Positions 45,640 through 53,920 of a stretch of 64,000 bases of DNA are shown here, piece after piece. The DNA comes from Microbispora bryophytorum (GTDB lineage Bacteria > Actinomycetota > Actinomycetes > Streptosporangiales > Streptosporangiaceae): NCBI RefSeq assembly GCF_006874465.1, contig NZ_VIRL01000025.1:48107-112106 (forward strand), read 5' to 3'. The position numbers and the translations under genes were made by a program. Below the pieces are notes generated by a model, which was not told the DNA's origin, did no database searches, and saw nothing but the letters and a program-made list of their open reading frames with translations. Within the stretch, counting starts at the first letter, position 1; every line of letters starts with the position of its first letter.

Positions 45640-47924
45640 GCGCCGCCGCCCCCGGCGAGATCCTGCGTCAGACGCTGACCCTCTGCCCGCTCCCCCCGGC
45701 GCCGGCGCCGCCCGAGGACGTGCTGGACGGCCGCAGAGTCCTGGTGATCAACGGTTCCGACCCGGTGCGGCGCTCGGTGTGCCGCGCCGTCTGCCGGTAC
45801 GGCGGGACCCCGGTCACCGATCCGGTCACCGATCCGGACGCCACCCGGATCGACGCGATCATCGACCTGACCCTGCACGGCGACCCCGAGGAGACCCGTC
45901 CCGGGGCGTGGCGGGAGCCGATGCGACGGACCGTGGCCGCTCTCCAGCACGTCTACCCGGACTGGGTCACCGAGACCGACGCCCGCAGGCTGCACTACGT
46001 GGCGGTCACCGCGATGGGCGGCCCCATGGGCCTGAGGCCGGAGCAGGACTCCCGGCCGCTCAGCGGGATATGGGCCGGGATCGCCAAGACCCTGCCCAGG
46101 GAGCTGGCCGCCTGCCAGTCCCGCGTGATCGACCTCGGCCCGGTGGCGGACCCGGGCGAGGCGATCGTGCGGGAGATGTTCGCAGGCGACCTGCTGGAGG
46201 TGGGACTGCGCTACGAGGAGCGGCTCACCATCCTGCCCAGGCAGTCGGCGGTGGACGGCGCGCCGATCGAGATGACGCCGGCCGACGTGCTGCTGCTGAC
46301 CGGCGGCGGCCGGGGCATCGGATTCGAGATCGCCGCGGAGATGGCCCGCGGCACCGGCTGCCGGGTGATCGTGAGCGGACGGACGAGGCTGCCCGGCGAG
46401 GACACGCCGTGGCTGACGGCCGGCGAGGACGAGTTCGCCGAACTGGCCCTGCGTGCCTACCGTGAGCGCGAGCCCGGCGAGCCGCTGCCGGTCGTGCGCC
46501 GCCGGATCGAGGGGATGCGCCAGGTCCGCGAGATCTACGGGAACCTCCGGCGGGCGAGGGAGGCCGGCCTGCGGATCGACTATCACGCCGCCGACGTCAC
46601 CCGGGCCGAGGACCTGGCCGGGCTCCTCGCCGCGGCCGGGCCGGGGCTGTCGATGGTCGTGCACAACGCGGGCGTCGACGCGCCCACCCGGCTGCCGCGC
46701 AAGACCGCCGAGGAGTTCCTGCGGGTCATCGAGGTCAAGGTGGACGGCTTTCTGCGGCTCACCGAGGCGCTGGAAGGACGCCCCCTGAGGATGCTGTGCG
46801 CGGTGGGCTCCTTGACCGGGCGATACGGCGGCATGATCGGCCAGATCGACTACGCGGCGGCCAACGAGGGGCTCGCGCGGCTGGCCATGTGGACCGGGCA
46901 CTCCGCCGACCATCCGGTGAAGTCGCTGTCCTGGCCGACCTGGCACGACCTGGGGCTGATCACCAACCTGGGCGCGGCGAGCCGGTACATGACGCCGATC
47001 TCCGTCCCCACCGGCGTGGCGGCCTGGCGGGCCGAGCTGGCCCACGCAGGATCCGGCGAGATCGGCTTCGTGGCCGACATCGGGGAGATCACCCCGCGGC
47101 AGCTGTGCGGCATCACGCTGCCGTCCGACTGGGAGGGCCGCACCGAGTTGCTCACCCGCAGATTCCTGCTCGGCCAGGTCGTACGGTACGGGCCGGGGAC
47201 GCTGCTGGAGACCGAGCACAGGATCGACGGGGAGTGGGCCGCCTTCCTGGACGACGTACGCGTGGCAGGCGTGCGGGGCGTGCCCATCTCGCTGCTGCTG
47301 GAGTACATGCTCGCCGGCGCCTCCTGGCTGGCGCCGCCGCTCGGCCCGCTGCTGCCGGTCGCGGGGATGCGGGACGTGTGGGTCGACGCCGGTGCGCTGG
47401 CGGCCGGCGGCGGTTCGGCCGTGTTCCACCGGCTGGTCCGGCCCGACCCGCACTCGCCGGACTGGCAGGTGCGCGTGGAGCTGTCGCGCGACGGCCGGCC
47501 GTTCGCGCGCGGCACCGCGGTGTTCCAGCCGGAGCCCCCGCCGTCCGTCATCGGACGGGGCGGGCCACCCGAACGGCGCGCCAGGGACTACCTCTGGCGG
47601 CCCTTCCTGACCGACGTGGACTCCTGGACCCTTGACGACCAGGCGGGATGCTGGTCGGCCGAGGTGACGCGCACCCGGGCCTCCGACCTGTTCACCATGA
47701 CCAGCCCGCCCCGGATCACCCTGCCGATCGCCCATCTGGAGGCGGCCATCGCCACGGCCTCCGGCCGCTCGGAGGTATGGCGGCTGGCCTCGCTCGACCT
47801 GCACGAGCCGCGGGGAACACCCGCCCGCCTGCTGCTCGGCGCGGACGGCGCCGGGCAGGTCGTCGACGCCGAGAGGCGGCCCCTCGTCTCGATCGGCCGC
47901 TGCCGGTGGGACGACCAGCCGTGA
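45636..47924 (+). CDS. Ketoreductase with a degenerate C-terminal dehydratase domain
   Basis: 762 aa. Structural KR half at about 30-215, catalytic KR at about 215-480 with TGGGRGIG (222-229), Ser392, Tyr406 and Asn410 (IDYAAANEGLARLA). Residues 490-755 have the dehydratase layout, but the HX3GX4P motif is replaced (DVRVAGVRGVPISLLLEYM): Ala sits where His is expected and the Pro is lost. The domain is thus probably non-catalytic, perhaps binding or gating the chain. Second KR of the cluster; GTGA-coupled to the PPTase gene. Confidence 0.83.
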   Translation: MSAAAPGEILRQTLTLCPLPPAPAPPEDVLDGRRVLVINGSDPVRRSVCRAVCRYGGTPVTDPVTDPDATRIDAIIDLTLHGDPEETRPGAWREPMRRTVAALQHVYPDWVTETDARRLHYVAVTAMGGPMGLRPEQDSRPLSGIWAGIAKTLPRELAACQSRVIDLGPVADPGEAIVREMFAGDLLEVGLRYEERLTILPRQSAVDGAPIEMTPADVLLLTGGGRGIGFEIAAEMARGTGCRVIVSGRTRLPGEDTPWLTAGEDEFAELALRAYREREPGEPLPVVRRRIEGMRQVREIYGNLRRAREAGLRIDYHAADVTRAEDLAGLLAAAGPGLSMVVHNAGVDAPTRLPRKTAEEFLRVIEVKVDGFLRLTEALEGRPLRMLCAVGSLTGRYGGMIGQIDYAAANEGLARLAMWTGHSADHPVKSLSWPTWHDLGLITNLGAASRYMTPISVPTGVAAWRAELAHAGSGEIGFVADIGEITPRQLCGITLPSDWEGRTELLTRRFLLGQVVRYGPGTLLETEHRIDGEWAAFLDDVRVAGVRGVPISLLLEYMLAGASWLAPPLGPLLPVAGMRDVWVDAGALAAGGGSAVFHRLVRPDPHSPDWQVRVELSRDGRPFARGTAVFQPEPPPSVIGRGGPPERRARDYLWRPFLTDVDSWTLDDQAGCWSAEVTRTRASDLFTMTSPPRITLPIAHLEAAIATASGRSEVWRLASLDLHEPRGTPARLLLGADGAGQVVDAERRPLVSIGRCRWDDQP

Positions 47925-48754
47925 GGACCTCGACCTCGGGCATGGTGAACTGCCAGATCTGGTGGGCCACGACCGCGATGGCCCGGTGGTGGCATCCCGG
48001 CCTCCTGTCTCACGCGGAACGCGAGCGCCGCGGGCGACTGCGGCACACGGCCGACCGGGACCGCTTCACGGTGGGGGTCGCGCTGACCAGGCTCGTGCTG
48101 GCCGGCAGGCTCGGCGTGGATCCACGCGCGCTGCGGCTGGAGCGCCGGTGCGCCGGCTGCGGCGGTGCGCACGGAAAGCCTCGCCTGTCCGGCCCGTACG
48201 AAATCGGCTTTTCCGTGTCGCACACCGACGAGGTGGTGGTGCTGGCGCTCGCCGGGGACTCCATGGTCGGGGTGGACGTGGAGCGACTGGGCCGGGTCCG
48301 CGACCTGAGGGCGCTCGGACAGGCGCTGCTGTCGCCGGACGAACGCGGCGGGCCCCTCACGGAGACCGCCCTGCTCCGCCGCTGGGTGCGCAAGGAGGCC
48401 GTGGTCAAGGCCACGGGCGACGGCCTGAAGGTCCCGCTCGCCGACCTGGCGGTCTCCGCGCCCGGAACGCCCGCCCGGCTGCTCGGCTGGCGGACCCGCC
48501 CCGAACTGTGCTCCCGCATGACACTGCGCGACCTGCACCCCGCCGCCGGTTACCTGGCCTCCCTGGCGGTCGCGACCACGGCACGCGGCCCGATCACCGT
48601 CTGGGAACGCGACGCCGGCCCCGTGCTCGCCACAGAGCCCGGCACATCAACCGAGAGGGAGTTCGATCATGACGATGACCGTACCGGCCGGGCTGGTGAG
48701 CGACCTGGCGGTGGATCGGCGCGACCCCCGCGCGCGGCTGGCCGCGCTGCTTGA
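47921..48754 (+). CDS. 4'-phosphopantetheinyl transferase, Sfp type
   Basis: 277 aa. VSHTDEVVVLALAG, the Mg-binding VGVDVERLG (about 105-113) and RRWVRKEAVVKATGDG (about 145-160). It transfers phosphopantetheine from CoA to the two ACP serines of the first protein. The GTG at 47921 overlaps the preceding stop (GTGA); an ATG at 47942 is the alternative. The 3' end runs 86 bp into the next gene, and the last 28 residues (Arg/Gly-rich) are probably a dispensable tail. Confidence 0.88.
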   Translation: MRTSTSGMVNCQIWWATTAMARWWHPGLLSHAERERRGRLRHTADRDRFTVGVALTRLVLAGRLGVDPRALRLERRCAGCGGAHGKPRLSGPYEIGFSVSHTDEVVVLALAGDSMVGVDVERLGRVRDLRALGQALLSPDERGGPLTETALLRRWVRKEAVVKATGDGLKVPLADLAVSAPGTPARLLGWRTRPELCSRMTLRDLHPAAGYLASLAVATTARGPITVWERDAGPVLATEPGTSTEREFDHDDDRTGRAGERPGGGSARPPRAAGRAA

Positions 48755-50096
48755 TCCCGGCAGCCTGTCCCCGATCCACGACGGCGACGGCGGAGTGGTC
48801 TCGGCCAGGGGAACGGCCCAGGGCACCGCGGTGATCGCCTTCGCCACCGACGCCACCCGGATGGGCGGGGCGCTGGGCACCGCCGGTTGCCGCGCCATCG
48901 TCCAGGCGATCGACCTGGCCGTGGCCGAAGGCGTCCCGGTCGCCGGGCTCTGGCACTCCGGTGGGGCCCGGCTGGGCGAAGGCGTGGAGGCGCTCGACGC
49001 CGTCGGGCGGGTGTTCGCCGCCATGGTGCGGGCCTCGGGAAAGGTGCCGCAGATCTCCGTGGTCCTCGGGCCCGCCGCCGGCGGAGCCGCGTACGGCCCG
49101 GCCCTGACCGACCTGGTCATCATGGCTCCCGCCGCCCGCGTGTTCGTCACCGGCCCCGACGTCGTACGCTCGGTCACCGGCGAGGACGTCGACATGGAGA
49201 CGCTGGGCGGGCCCGGCGTCCACGGCACGCGCAGCGGGGTCACCCATCTGGTCGCGGCCGACGACGACGACGCGCTGGCCCAGGCCCGCCGCCTGCTGAA
49301 CCTGCTGGGCGACCAGGGCTCGCTCGACGCCATGTCCGCGGCCGACGACCGCGATCTCAGCCGGCTCCTGCCCGGCAACCGTCGGCGCGCCTACGACATC
49401 CGCCCGCTGGTGACCGAACTGCTCGACGGCCCGCCGGTGCACCTCCAGGCGAAGTGGGCACGCAACGTGGTCACCGCCGTCGGGCGGCTGGCCGGCCGCA
49501 CGGTGGGAGTGCTGGCCAACAACCCGCTGTACACGGGCGGCTGCCTCGACGCGACCTCCGCGGAGAAGGCGGCCCGTTTCGTGCGGATGTGCGATTCCCT
49601 GGGCGTTCCGCTGATCGTGCTGGTGGACGTGCCCGGCTATCTGCCGGGCACGAGTCAGGAGCACGGCGGGGTCGTGCGCCGCGGCGCCAAGCTGCTGCAC
49701 GCCTTCGCCGAAGCCACCGTGCCCAGGATCACGCTCGTCGTCCGCAAGGCGTACGGCGGGGCGTACATCGCGATGAACTCCCGTTCGCTCGGCGCCACCG
49801 CCGTGTTCGCCTGGCCGGACGCCGAGGTGGCCGTGATGGGCGCCGAGGCCGCGGTGGACGTCCTGTCCCGCAAGGTGCTGGCCGCCGCTCCGGAGGAGGA
49901 GCGCGCGGAGCTCAAGGCGAGGCTCGTCGCCGAGCACGAGCGCGCCGCGGGAGGACTCGGCAGGGCGCTGGCCCTGGGCGCGGTGGACGAGGTCGTCGAG
50001 CCCGCGGGCACCCGGTTCCGCCTGGCTCTGGAGCTGTCGGAGGCGCTCGCCGCCGACCCGGGGCGCCGGGGGCGGCACGGCAACATTCCCCTCTAA
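48669..50096 (+). CDS. Acyl-CoA carboxylase carboxyltransferase (beta) subunit
   Basis: 475 aa crotonase-fold carboxyltransferase. Seen: LWHSGGARLGEGVEAL, VLGPAAGGAAYGPALTDLVIM, LGGPGVHGTRSGVTHLV, then the C-terminal half VLVDVPGYLPGTSQEHGGVVRRGAKLL in parts and VRKAYGGAYIAMNS. It carries CO2 from biotin to acetyl- or propionyl-CoA, here presumably supplying malonyl-CoA to the AT. No biotin-carrier alpha subunit is in the window, so it must share the cell's own. ATG at 48669 follows GAGAGGGAG. Shorter at the N-terminus than the usual 510-540 aa. Confidence 0.9.
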   Translation: MTMTVPAGLVSDLAVDRRDPRARLAALLDPGSLSPIHDGDGGVVSARGTAQGTAVIAFATDATRMGGALGTAGCRAIVQAIDLAVAEGVPVAGLWHSGGARLGEGVEALDAVGRVFAAMVRASGKVPQISVVLGPAAGGAAYGPALTDLVIMAPAARVFVTGPDVVRSVTGEDVDMETLGGPGVHGTRSGVTHLVAADDDDALAQARRLLNLLGDQGSLDAMSAADDRDLSRLLPGNRRRAYDIRPLVTELLDGPPVHLQAKWARNVVTAVGRLAGRTVGVLANNPLYTGGCLDATSAEKAARFVRMCDSLGVPLIVLVDVPGYLPGTSQEHGGVVRRGAKLLHAFAEATVPRITLVVRKAYGGAYIAMNSRSLGATAVFAWPDAEVAVMGAEAAVDVLSRKVLAAAPEEERAELKARLVAEHERAAGGLGRALALGAVDEVVEPAGTRFRLALELSEALAADPGRRGRHGNIPL

Positions 50097-50184
50097 CAAA
50101 GAGATCAGACAGCGAGTAGAGGCCGCGTATAGACGGCGCTGCTGTGATGAGACGGCAGGCGCGTCCACTGATTCGGAGGATTTG

Positions 50185-52353
50185 ATGTTCGAGAGATGGG
50201 GCCGCACCGTCTATCGGCGACGTCGGCTGGTTCTGGTGCTGTCCGCGATCGTGGTGGTCGCCGCTGCGGTATGGGGGTTGGGCGTCTTCGGCACACTCAC
50301 CTCCTCCGGAGAATTCGATGTGGCCGGAAGCGAGAGCCAGCGTGCCGCCCAGTTGGAGACCGCGGCGCTGGGCCGGGACGAGGCCGACGTCGTGGTGCTC
50401 TACCGCAGCCGGACGAGCACTGTGGACGATCCCGCCTACGGCGCCGACGTCACCCGGGCTCTGCAGGCGCTTCCCGCCGGTCACGTTGACTCGTTCGCCA
50501 CCTACTGGTCCACCAAGTCGCCGCAGTTCGTCAGCGCCGACCGCAAGAGCACCTTCGCGGTGCTGAGGCTACGCGGTGAGGACGAGCACGCGCGGCGTGA
50601 CCACCTGGCGGCCATCCGCACCGCCGTCGCCGTGCCGGGGCTCGAGTCGCTCGTCGGCGGTTCCACGGCCACCCAGAAAATGATCTCCGACGGTGTCAAG
50701 AAGGACATCGTGCTGGCGGAGGGCATCGCCACCCCGCTGCTCCTGCTCCTCATGATCTTCATTTTCGGCAGCGTGGTGGCGGCCGGCCTGCCGTTGCTGA
50801 TCGGCGTGGTGGCGGTGTTCGGCTCGTTCTCCGCGCTGCACCTGTTCGGCCTGTTCACCAACGTGTCCACCTACGCCGTCAACATCACCACCCTGCTCGG
50901 CGTTGGCCTGGCCATCGACTATGGGCTGTTCATGGTCGTGCGGTTCCGAGAGGAGCTGAACCGCGGCCGCACCGGCGAGGAGGCGGTGGTCCGCACCATG
51001 GCCACGGCCGGCCGGACGGTCGCCGTCTCCGGCGTCACGGTCGCCGCTTCGCTGGCCAGCCTGCTGATCTTCCCGCAGTCGTTCCTGCGGTCCATGGGCA
51101 TGGGCGGGCTGGCGACAGTGCTGGTGGACATGGTCGCCGCGCTCACCATCATGCCCGCCCTGCTGGCCGTGCTCGGCCCCCGGGTCAACGCGCTCGCCCC
51201 CCGCTGGCTGGCCCGGCGCCAAGGCAGGCAGTCGCTCTTCTGGGCACGGCTGGGGCGTGGGGTGATGCGGCGCCCCGTGGTGGTCCTCGTCGGCACGCTG
51301 GCGATTCTGGTCACTCTCGGCCTGCCGTTCCTGCGCGTGAGCTGGGGCGGCATCGACGCCCGCGCGCTGCCGGCGGGCACCGAGACCCGGGTGGTGTCGG
51401 AGACGATGACCGACGAGTTCCCCGCCAACTTCACCAACCCCCTCCGGGCGATCGTCACGCTGTCCGACCCGGTCTCCAGCCCGGCCGCGCGGGCGGCTCT
51501 GAGCGCGTACACCGGCCGGGTCGAGGCGGTGCCCGGGATCACCGGCGCCCAGCTCACCGGGGAGGCCGGTCGCACGGCGCGGATCGAGCTCACCTACAGC
51601 GCCAACCGGATGTCGGCGGAGGCCAGAGACGTGGTCCGGAAGGTTCGCGCGGTCCCGCCCCCGGCCGGAGCCTCCGTGCTCGTCGGGGGGGCCACCGCGG
51701 CGCTGGTCGACCAGCTCGCCAACCTCGGCGACCTGCTGCCCTGGATGGCGTTGCTGGTCGGGGTGACCACCTTCCTGCTGCTGTTCATGGCCTTCGGCTC
51801 GATCCTGCTGCCGATCAAGGCCGTGATCATGAACATCTTCTCGCTGTCGGCGACGTTCGGCGCGCTGGTCTGGATCTTCCAGGACGGTCATCTGTCCGGG
51901 CTCCTCGGCTTCACCCCGACGGGTTTCCTCGAACCGTCGATGCCCATCCTCGTGCTGGCGATCGTGTTCGGCCTCTCCATGGACTACGAGGTCTTCCTGC
52001 TCTCCCGGATGCGGGAACACTACGACGCGCACGGCGACAACACCGCGGCGGTGGCGGCGGGGCTGCAGCGCACAGGCGGCCTGATCACCAGTGCGGCGCT
52101 GCTGTTCATCATCGTCGTGGCGGCCTTCTCCACCTCGGGCATCACCTTCATCAAGCTGACCGGAATCGGCATGCTCATCGCCGTGCTGGTGGACTCCACG
52201 ATCGTGCGGGCGTTGCTGGTGCCGGCCACGATGAAACTCACCGGACGGGCCAACTGGTGGGCCCCCGGCCCGCTGCGCCGTCTCTACGGCAGGTACGGCA
52301 TACGGGAGAGCGACGAAGCCGTCGTACCGGAGAGCACCCTGGTCACGCGGTGA
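50185..52353 (+). CDS. MMPL-family RND transporter
   Basis: 722 aa, 12 membrane segments in two halves. Periplasmic loops at about 35-190 and 400-530; membrane blocks with GLAIDYGLFMVVRFREEL (about 250) and the matching GLSMDYEVFLLSRMREHY (about 600), each with the proton-relay Asp-Tyr pair of MmpL proteins. The family exports lipids such as trehalose mycolates and glycopeptidolipids, which fits a lipid-like product. The ATG has GGAGG 5 nt upstream; 88 bp separate it from the carboxylase gene. Confidence 0.92.
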   Translation: MFERWGRTVYRRRRLVLVLSAIVVVAAAVWGLGVFGTLTSSGEFDVAGSESQRAAQLETAALGRDEADVVVLYRSRTSTVDDPAYGADVTRALQALPAGHVDSFATYWSTKSPQFVSADRKSTFAVLRLRGEDEHARRDHLAAIRTAVAVPGLESLVGGSTATQKMISDGVKKDIVLAEGIATPLLLLLMIFIFGSVVAAGLPLLIGVVAVFGSFSALHLFGLFTNVSTYAVNITTLLGVGLAIDYGLFMVVRFREELNRGRTGEEAVVRTMATAGRTVAVSGVTVAASLASLLIFPQSFLRSMGMGGLATVLVDMVAALTIMPALLAVLGPRVNALAPRWLARRQGRQSLFWARLGRGVMRRPVVVLVGTLAILVTLGLPFLRVSWGGIDARALPAGTETRVVSETMTDEFPANFTNPLRAIVTLSDPVSSPAARAALSAYTGRVEAVPGITGAQLTGEAGRTARIELTYSANRMSAEARDVVRKVRAVPPPAGASVLVGGATAALVDQLANLGDLLPWMALLVGVTTFLLLFMAFGSILLPIKAVIMNIFSLSATFGALVWIFQDGHLSGLLGFTPTGFLEPSMPILVLAIVFGLSMDYEVFLLSRMREHYDAHGDNTAAVAAGLQRTGGLITSAALLFIIVVAAFSTSGITFIKLTGIGMLIAVLVDSTIVRALLVPATMKLTGRANWWAPGPLRRLYGRYGIRESDEAVVPESTLVTR

Positions 52354-52413
52354 GACGGTAGACGTGCTCCTCCCGGCGAGAGCCGGGGCCTGACCAGCGA
52401 TATCGCAACCTCA

Positions 52414-52461
52414 CGGCCTTGTCCGCCGCAGGACCCCCTTGTCCTGTAGCGGACAAGGCCG
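52414..52461 (+). terminator. Strong two-part stem-loop after the MMPL gene
   Basis: CGGCCTTGTCCGC (52414-52426) pairs perfectly with 52449-52461; inside the loop AGGAC (52430-52434) pairs with GTCCT (52441-52445). A smaller CCCGGC/GCCGGG hairpin (52372-52387) precedes it. Probable terminator of the biosynthetic operon, or leader structure for the peptide gene at 52564. The rest of the 210-bp gap has AT-rich CATATTTATTT near 52506. Confidence 0.7.
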
Positions 52462-52563
52462 CTGTCGTCCAGGCCCGAATCCTTCTCCCACCGTGCTCCG
52501 CGGGCCATATTTATTTCAACGGAGCCGTTCGCTCCGAACAAGGAAAACGGAAAAGGGAGAAAG

Positions 52564-52749
52564 ATGTCGATTACCTCGAGGACCCACGGCACGGGAATTC
52601 TCGCCGCGATCGCCTGGCGCGCCATCGGCCTGGTCGTCGCCGGCGGATTTGTGGCGATGGTCGGGGCCGGGATTTCCGTGAGCCAGCCGGGCGTCCCCTT
52701 CCAGAACAGCGGCGGACCCGCGTCGACCGACGGCATCATATGGGACTGA
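52564..52749 (+). CDS. Small membrane or secreted peptide, 61 aa
   Basis: No family recognised. Residues 1-20 are mildly basic (SITSRTHG, WRAIG), 21-40 form one hydrophobic helix (IGLVVAGGFVAMVGAGISV), and the rest (QPGVPFQNSGGPASTDGIIWD) is a short polar tail ending in Trp-Asp. A GGGAGAAAG directly before the ATG is a good ribosome site, which argues for a real gene. It could be a single-span membrane peptide or the precursor of an exported signal. It lies first in line with the 87-aa gene and the SARP gene. Confidence 0.65.
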   Translation: MSITSRTHGTGILAAIAWRAIGLVVAGGFVAMVGAGISVSQPGVPFQNSGGPASTDGIIWD

Positions 52750-52767
52750 CCAGCGGCGAACTTCACC

Positions 52768-53031
52768 ATGCGTATAGAGATGGCGACACTGCTCGCCGCC
52801 GACGGGCGCGATTGGCGGCAGGCCGACGCCGACGTGGTCCTGACCATTCTGTCATTGGTGGCGACTCCGGCGGACGGCATCGAGCACATCCGTTCCCGTC
52901 ACGCCGGAAACCGAATCGAAGTCGTGGTCTTCCAGGCGGACGAATTCGCTTCGGGCGACCCCGGAATCGTCCAGGAGCTTATCTCGAGAGCGGAAAACCT
53001 ACTGGCGGCGCTGGAAAGGAGACGGGGCTGA
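52768..53031 (+). CDS. Hypothetical 87-aa protein
   Basis: No family recognised. An acidic, mixed alpha/beta-looking protein (ADADVVLTILSLVATPADGIEHI, IEVVVFQADEFASGDPGIVQELISRAENLLAAL in parts) with no membrane segment. It starts 18 bp after the peptide gene and ends 1 bp before the SARP start, so it is probably cotranscribed with both. The ribosome site is weak (AGCGGCGAAC). It may modulate the SARP protein or the peptide (inference). Confidence 0.6.
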   Translation: MRIEMATLLAADGRDWRQADADVVLTILSLVATPADGIEHIRSRHAGNRIEVVVFQADEFASGDPGIVQELISRAENLLAALERRRG

Positions 53032-53032
53032 C

Positions 53033-53920
53033 ATGACCCATAGAATGGAATTCAGAATTCTCGGCCCTGTCGAAACGCGGGTGGACGGGGAACAACGCCT
53101 GCTCAACGGCGCCAAGCCTCGGACCGTACTGGTGGAGTTTCTGCTGGCGCACGGCCGGGTGGTGTCCGACGAGCGGCTGACCGACCTGTTGTGGGCCGAG
53201 GCGGCGCCCGCGACCGCGAGCGCGCAGATCTACACCTACGCCTCCCGGCTGCGCAAGCTCTTCGAGCCGAGCCTTCAGATCACCCGCTACCCGCACGGCT
53301 ACTCGATGAAGCTCGGTGACGCGTGGTGCGACCACCTGGAGTTCTCCAGGCTCAGCAGTGCCGGCCTGGACGCGGTGAAGCAGGCGCGCTGGCGGACGGC
53401 CACGGATCTGCTGAGCCGCGCACTGGCCCTGTGGCGCGGCCCGGTGCTGGTGGACGTCACCGACCACATGGCCGCCACCGAGCGGCCCCGGCTGGAGGAG
53501 GCGCGGCTGCGCGTCCTGGAGGGCCGCGTGGCGGCCGACCTGATGCTCGGCCGTCACCACGACCTCGTGGCCGAACTCACCTGGCTGGTCGCGGAGCAGC
53601 CGCTGCGGGAGCGGCTGCGGGCACAGCTCATGACCGCGCTCTACCGGTGCGACCGGCAGGCCGACGCGATCGCCACCTACCAGGAGGGGCGCCACGTCCT
53701 GGCCGACGGGTACGGCGTCGATCCCGGACCGGTGCTCTCGGCGACCTACCAGGCGATACTCACGGGCAACCTCCGGCTTCCCGCGAGTGAAACCGATTCC
53801 GACGGCAGAACGGGAGAATGCCGCCGGAGCCAGGCCGCCGCAGGATGCGTCAGAGCCAGCCGCGCTCCGCGACTCGCAACCCGGCCTCGAAGCGACTACG
53901 GGCGCCGATCCGCTCCATGA
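53033..53920 (+). CDS. SARP-family pathway activator
   Basis: 295 aa. An N-terminal OmpR-like winged helix (about 5-95: EFRILGPVETRVDGEQRLLNGAKPRTVL, then DERLTDLLWAEAAPATASAQIYTYASRLRKLFE) and a BTAD all-helical domain (about 105-250). This is the SARP architecture without the ATPase seen in AfsR. Such proteins activate their own biosynthetic cluster. AAGGAGACGGGG precedes the ATG. The last 24 codons overlap the end of the convergent LuxR gene; the tail after residue 250 is probably non-essential. Confidence 0.9.
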   Translation: MTHRMEFRILGPVETRVDGEQRLLNGAKPRTVLVEFLLAHGRVVSDERLTDLLWAEAAPATASAQIYTYASRLRKLFEPSLQITRYPHGYSMKLGDAWCDHLEFSRLSSAGLDAVKQARWRTATDLLSRALALWRGPVLVDVTDHMAATERPRLEEARLRVLEGRVAADLMLGRHHDLVAELTWLVAEQPLRERLRAQLMTALYRCDRQADAIATYQEGRHVLADGYGVDPGPVLSATYQAILTGNLRLPASETDSDGRTGECRRSQAAAGCVRASRAPRLATRPRSDYGRRSAP

